Source of the DNA: Chloroflexota bacterium
GTDB lineage: Bacteria > Chloroflexota > Dormibacteria > Aeolococcales > Aeolococcaceae
Reading direction: 5' to 3'
NCBI GenBank assembly: GCA_005880985.1
Contig: VBIQ01000006.1
Coordinates: 131,047 to 195,046, forward strand
Length of the DNA: 64,000 nt
The translations under genes and the position numbers were made by a program. The first letter of the stretch is position 1; each line of letters begins with the position of its first letter. This document shows positions 60,667-64,000 of this stretch, piece by piece. Below the pieces are notes generated by a model that was given only the letters and a program-made list of their open reading frames with translations, made no database searches and had not been told where the DNA came from.

Positions 60667-61355
60667 GTGCGGCGCTTCTCCTCCAATTGCAGCGTGCCGA
60701 AGACCGCGTTACCACTCTGCAAGGCGAGATGGCGTCAGTAGAGGAGCAGATCGCCGGCGATCCGCTTCTCGAACAGGCACGTATCGAGGCACAGCGACGC
60801 CTTGACGAGCAGACGGAGGCGGACGGTGCGGTCAATGACCTCGATCGGGAGGTCACGTCCATGCGGGCTCGAGCGCGATCGTTGGAGAAGCAACTCTATG
60901 GGGGTAGTGTTCGCAATCCTCAGGATCTCCTGACCATGCAGCGGGAGCTAGATGTTCTCGTCCGGCAACTGGGTGAGGTCGAAGACCGCGAGCTGCAGTT
61001 GATGGAACAAGCTGAGGAGGCATCATCGTTAACCCGCTCGGCCGCCGAACAGGTCGCGACCCTGGAGAAGCACCGTGCGGAGGAGGCGGCACCACTTGCC
61101 AAGCGCCTCGAGAGCGTAGGTGCTGCCTTGGTCGAAGCACAGAAGGCACGTGAGGAGATCCATGCGCGGGTGCCGGCGAACGAGCTCCGCCTCTACGAGC
61201 GGGTTGGGGCGAGGCGACATCCTGCGGTCGTCCAAATCGTTGACGGTGCCTGCGGGGGGTGCCGCCTGCCGCTGGGACTCAACGAAGTACGCAACGCCCG
61301 CGTTGGGCCGGGGCTTGTGCAATGCGCGAACTGCGACCGCATCCTGGCTCCATGA
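60663..61355 (+). CDS. Coiled-coil C4-type zinc-ribbon protein (CdsZ/DUF164 family)
   Basis: A 230-residue protein: long antiparallel coiled coil (residues ~5-165, e.g. LQRAEDRVTTLQGEMASVEEQ and GGSVRNPQDLLTMQREL, the latter a conserved family turn) and a C-terminal zinc ribbon with Cys pairs in GACGGCRLPL and VQCANCDRIL. Members often neighbour trmK and nif3-type genes; proposed roles involve nucleic-acid or secretion-related binding, not firmly known. ATG overlaps the trmK stop as ATGA. Confidence 0.88.
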   Translation: MSAALLLQLQRAEDRVTTLQGEMASVEEQIAGDPLLEQARIEAQRRLDEQTEADGAVNDLDREVTSMRARARSLEKQLYGGSVRNPQDLLTMQRELDVLVRQLGEVEDRELQLMEQAEEASSLTRSAAEQVATLEKHRAEEAAPLAKRLESVGAALVEAQKAREEIHARVPANELRLYERVGARRHPAVVQIVDGACGGCRLPLGLNEVRNARVGPGLVQCANCDRILAP

Positions 61356-61837
61356 TGGCGACGCGCACCGTTGTCGTCTATGTCGATGGTGCCTGCTCGG
61401 GCAATCCTGGGGTCGGTGCGTGGGCATATCGCTTGGAATGGCCCGACGGTACTGTGGATGAGGCCGCCGGTGCCGAGCTGCTGACCACCAATAATCGCGA
61501 GGAGCTGAAGGCGGTCAGGGAGGCTCTCCGAGCCGTGCGGGCCAAAGTGGGGGACGATCCTTCCTGGAGGATCGTCGTCAGGACCGACAGCATGGGTGTC
61601 ATCAATTGGCTGACACGGCGCTGGAAGCGAAACAAGAACCTTGATCTATTCCCGACCATCGATCCCCTGATCGACGAGCGCGTGCGCTTTGAGCATGTTC
61701 GAGGGCACAGCGGTGACCCTGGGAATGAGCAGGTCGATGCGATGGCCGTGGCGGCATATCGTGCTCTGCAGACGGGGAAAGTAGAGGAGGGGCCCGTCGC
61801 GCCACGACAGCTCGGGTTGCTGCCCCCTGGCGAATGA
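61352..61837 (+). CDS. Ribonuclease H (RNase HI family)
   Basis: A 161-residue RNase H fold: VVVYVDGACSGNPGVGAWAY (first Asp), LLTTNNREELKAVREAL (Glu), VVRTDSMGVINWLTRRWKRNKNLD (second Asp plus basic handle) and FEHVRGHSGDPGNEQVDAMAVAAYR (His and last Asp). It cleaves RNA in RNA-DNA hybrids. ATGATG at 61352/61355 overlaps the previous stop; either may start. Last gene of the trpD operon. Confidence 0.92.
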   Translation: MMATRTVVVYVDGACSGNPGVGAWAYRLEWPDGTVDEAAGAELLTTNNREELKAVREALRAVRAKVGDDPSWRIVVRTDSMGVINWLTRRWKRNKNLDLFPTIDPLIDERVRFEHVRGHSGDPGNEQVDAMAVAAYRALQTGKVEEGPVAPRQLGLLPPGE

Positions 61838-61839
61838 GG

Positions 61840-63201
61840 CTAACCGCTGTCGGTGAGGGCCGGGTAATAGATCGAGACAGGTAAGGCACCACTCAGCTTT
61901 GTGCTGTCAACATGTCCGTCCGGGTACGTTGTATTCACCTGAAGGCGCAGGGGGACCTGCTCGTCGATCGGCTGCCCGTTCGCATCGAGACGTTCCGCGT
62001 GATTCCACTGAACCCCAACGGGCGACATAGGTGAGCCGGTAGCATCCGGAGCGGTGGCGTCGGGCGTCGGGGCATCGGTGCGGCCACCCAGGTATGTCCA
62101 TTGGCTGGTCACGCTGCGCGAGTCACCGATCACCACACCGTCGATAGACTCGGTCCCGGGGCGAAGCACCACCACATCCGGGTAAATGTCGAGGAGTCGG
62201 CCGCGGATTGTGGTGAGGTGCCGCATGGGTTGTGGATCGGGGTATCCGACGGACCCATCCCCGAGCTGGGCCGCCGGCCGGCCCGCGACTGCCAGTTGCG
62301 GCGGCGTGTAGACCGGTGCCGCACCCATGCCGTTGGCGTCCTGATGGTTGCTGATGTCGACATAGGCATCGCGGTGGAGGCTTATCAGGTTGCCATCCGC
62401 ATCGAAGTCCATGGCCTCACCAGAGATATGGAGGTGGGCTATGGCCGTGATATCTGCGGCTCGCGTGCCGCCGCCAGAGGCCGCCGGGAGCGTATGTGAT
62501 GCGGTAATGCCCGATTGGCCTGAGCCCGCCATGGTGTCAGCCGCGCCATCTGACCAGAGCAGGGTCCAGCCAATGTCTTGCCAGTCGAGGACGTCAGTAC
62601 ATGTGCCCTCGCGCAGCCGATCGAGGAAGTCACTGGCGAACGAGGTGCTCACGATGAGAGCTGTGGCCTTACTCGCGTCGTACGTTGCTGGGGTTAGTGT
62701 GGCCTGCAAAGCGGTGGACGCGATGCTCCCTGCGTTGCAGGCGCCGCTCGGCGCAAGTCCGACAGGGATATGCCCCTTCCTAATAGTTGGGCAGATCGAG
62801 TACTTGGCAGACTCGAATAGAGCGTCGTCGTTGTTGCAGCTCGCCTGACTCGTGTCGCTTGGGATCGGGAACATCTGTCTATCGCCGTTACAGCTGTCGT
62901 AGATGAATACCCCGTACCTACGCTCCTGGCTGATGGGATTCACTCGCAATAACTTCCAGAATCCCCAGGCGCAATACCCCACTCCTCGACGTGAGGGTAC
63001 GGGGCGGGAGTAGGAGCCACTACGAGTGACCGATGTTATGAGGAGGTAGTCCCACTCGATATTGCCTTGTGAGCGTGTCGTCAAGGTCGCGGTGAGGGCC
63101 GTGCCTGCATCAGCTCCGGCGGACCAGATCTGAGCCAATGCCGCTATCGCTGCCGCGAATAGCGCAAGCGGCGCTGTTAGTTGATTGTATCGATGAGCCA
63201 T
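61840..63201 (-). CDS. Exported protein of unknown function
   Basis: A 453-residue protein with an N-terminal signal/anchor (QLTAPLALFAAAIAALAQIW) and a large extracytoplasmic region with several Cys, e.g. CAWGFWKLLRV, IYDSCNGDRQMFPIP, QASCNNDDALF, ICPTIRKGHIPVG and GTCTDVLDWQ, plus acidic DGxAxDTMAGSGQSGITAS. Middle part has HLHISGEAMDFDADGNLIS and HQDANGMGAAPVY. No family is recognised. Lower GC than the main chromosome part. It overlaps the upstream gene by 25 bases and is expressed with it. Confidence 0.6.
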   Translation of the reverse strand: MAHRYNQLTAPLALFAAAIAALAQIWSAGADAGTALTATLTTRSQGNIEWDYLLITSVTRSGSYSRPVPSRRGVGYCAWGFWKLLRVNPISQERRYGVFIYDSCNGDRQMFPIPSDTSQASCNNDDALFESAKYSICPTIRKGHIPVGLAPSGACNAGSIASTALQATLTPATYDASKATALIVSTSFASDFLDRLREGTCTDVLDWQDIGWTLLWSDGAADTMAGSGQSGITASHTLPAASGGGTRAADITAIAHLHISGEAMDFDADGNLISLHRDAYVDISNHQDANGMGAAPVYTPPQLAVAGRPAAQLGDGSVGYPDPQPMRHLTTIRGRLLDIYPDVVVLRPGTESIDGVVIGDSRSVTSQWTYLGGRTDAPTPDATAPDATGSPMSPVGVQWNHAERLDANGQPIDEQVPLRLQVNTTYPDGHVDSTKLSGALPVSIYYPALTDSG

Positions 63202-63716
63202 CGTTGGCCCGTTAGTTCCATTGCGAGGCGATCCTGGAAGACCTTTGACGGGTGATCATTCTCTAGTGGGCGGAGGCTAGGCCACTCTGCCTCGTGACCG
63301 ACCACTGTGTACGACACGCTTACGAGTGCATGAGAGGGTGATAGGCTGACTCTCCAAGCTGACTCGTCGAAGTCGATTCGTGCCGCTACTAGTGCGTGGT
63401 GGGCCTGGCGACTAAAGTCTGCGGTCGTCGCAGCGTTTCCCTCTGCCTGCGATCCCGGCGCTGTAAGCGCGTCGACGGGAGTCGGGTCGCCAGTTCGTCC
63501 GCTTTGGACGTCTGCTTCGACAAAAGCACGGGCAATAGCTTTTACCTGCTCCACCCGGGGATCGGCAGTGGCAGAGGCTGACGCGCGGATCGTCGGAGTT
63601 GCGCCCGCATGCGTTCCGGTGCCCGAGCCGCGAAGGCTCAGGGTGACCAGCACCGCAACGACCGCAGCCGCGGTCGCCACGCCACCAATCTGCCACGCGT
63701 AGCGTCGGAGTACCAC
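63177..63716 (-). CDS. Membrane-anchored NTF2-like protein of unknown function
   Basis: A 179-residue protein with one N-terminal TM (IGGVATAAAVVAVLVTLSL) and an external domain beginning PRVEQVKAIARAFVEADVQ, ending WPSLRPLENDHPSKVFQDR and LAMELTGQRWLIDTIN. The helix plus curved sheet order looks NTF2-like, as in many secretion- or conjugation-linked accessory proteins, but this is a by-eye match. GTG 63716 has GGAAGG upstream and a consensus-like promoter at 63767-63795. It heads a two-gene unit. Confidence 0.55.
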   Translation of the reverse strand: MVLRRYAWQIGGVATAAAVVAVLVTLSLRGSGTGTHAGATPTIRASASATADPRVEQVKAIARAFVEADVQSGRTGDPTPVDALTAPGSQAEGNAATTADFSRQAHHALVAARIDFDESAWRVSLSPSHALVSVSYTVVGHEAEWPSLRPLENDHPSKVFQDRLAMELTGQRWLIDTIN

Positions 63717-63766
63717 ACCACCCTTCCTGCTTCGACACCGTCGCGAAGGTGCCCGGGCCGCAGGAC

Positions 63767-63795
63767 AACATACACTTTTCCGTATAGGTCGTCAA
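63767..63795 (-). promoter_or_regulatory. Promoter (TTGACG-17-TATGTT) of the exported-protein pair
   Basis: On the minus strand -35 TTGACG (63790-63795), a 17-base spacer and -10 TATGTT (63767-63772) precede GTG 63716. It lies between the IS481 transposase end and the gene. ATAGGT/ACCTAT inverted repeat arms flank the -35 box (63784-63789 and about 63801-63806). Confidence 0.55.
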
Positions 63796-63820
63796 GCACA
63801 ACCTATGGCCTGGGTCCCCA

Positions 63821-64000
63821 CTAGGTGTAGTTCCCAGGGAGGTTGTTGACACGGGCGACGGGTGGCCTGCCTCCCAGGGCGGTGTGAGACCGGTGGTGGT
63901 TGTACTCGTGCAGCCACACGGGAAGCAAATCCGCCCGGGCCTCGTTCGAGGAGTAAGGGCGGACGTAGGCCCACTCCTCGAGGAGGGTCCGGTTGAAGCG
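63821..64000 (-). mobile_element. IS481-family transposase, C-terminal fragment (runs off the right edge)
   Basis: Reading the minus strand from the right edge gives 59 codons to a TAG at 63821-63823: RFNRTLLEEWAYVRPYSSNE, then LPVWLHEYNHHRSHTALGGR, then PPVARVNNLPGNYT. This is the end of a DDE/rve integrase-type transposase with the classical FNRTL..EEWAY and YNxHRxHxALGGxxP motifs of IS481. It has no start in the window because it continues to the right. Terminal inverted repeats could not be identified with certainty. Confidence 0.9.

Overview
The window is a 64 kb piece of a high-GC bacterial chromosome, densely packed with genes on both strands. There is no rRNA, plasmid origin or complete phage. 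The high GC, frequent GTG starts, many 4-base stop/start overlaps and many start codons 6-8 bases after a TANNNT box (leaderless mRNAs) fit Actinobacteriota or a high-GC soil relative of Chloroflexota such as Dormibacterota. Single genes cannot decide between these, so the assignment is an inference.

Layout. 1-6.3 kb: the end of a GDP-mannose pyrophosphorylase-like fusion protein, then a leftward operon (Lrp-type sensor domain, MacB-like ABC ATPase, FtsX-type permease, Rid protein). 6.4-11.7 kb: tRNA-Gly(CCC), dodecin, small ABM, DUF1059 and GYD proteins, an FAH-family hydrolase, an amine-oxidase-like flavoprotein, an orphan histidine kinase and MsrB. 11.8-18.1 kb: a bifunctional penicillin-binding protein, a MocR-type regulator divergent from a PNPOx-fold protein and a DMT exporter, and a thiolase. 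18.1-23.6 kb: a coupled Zn-dehydrogenase/patatin/SDR operon, VIT-family transporter, soluble histidine kinase and thioesterase. 23.7-32.3 kb: an envelope or glycoconjugate region with a GT4 glycosyltransferase, two methyltransferases, an (alpha/alpha)6-toroid protein, a repeat-bearing L,D-transpeptidase, 4-alpha-glucanotransferase and a His/Gly-rich surface protein.

32.3-38.1 kb: a phosphoglycerate-mutase-like phosphatase, a MerA-like flavoprotein, and an NAD operon (NrtR-like Nudix regulator and nicotinate phosphoribosyltransferase) facing a DUF190 + 4xCBS protein. 38.1-45.4 kb: acyl and lipid metabolism (ADPS-like FAD oxidase, acyl-CoA carboxylase beta, class II aldolase, M20 hydrolase, pterin dehydratase, acyl-CoA ligase). 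45.4-55.6 kb: HtrA protease, PLD-like protein, Lon protease translationally coupled to an ABC-2 exporter, MBL hydrolase, CoA-type Nudix hydrolase, small proteins and an esterase.

55.7-64.0 kb: base composition becomes more mixed and less GC-rich. This part has an HD-GYP membrane protein, an MFS efflux pump preceded by an attenuator-like leader, a coupled trpD-trmK-zinc ribbon-rnhA operon, two unknown exported proteins, and an IS481-family transposase fragment at the right edge.

Most notable signals: (1) the leader at 57.47-57.79 kb, with a consensus-like promoter, a 13-codon ORF behind a near-perfect Shine-Dalgarno and a 13-bp hairpin in front of an MFS pump, which suggests ribosome-mediated attenuation; (2) recurrent leaderless -10 boxes; (3) an SDR gene whose only possible start near the stop/start junction is CTG; (4) a 22-codon leaderless upstream ORF coupled to the glycosyltransferase; (5) Lon coupled to an ABC exporter.
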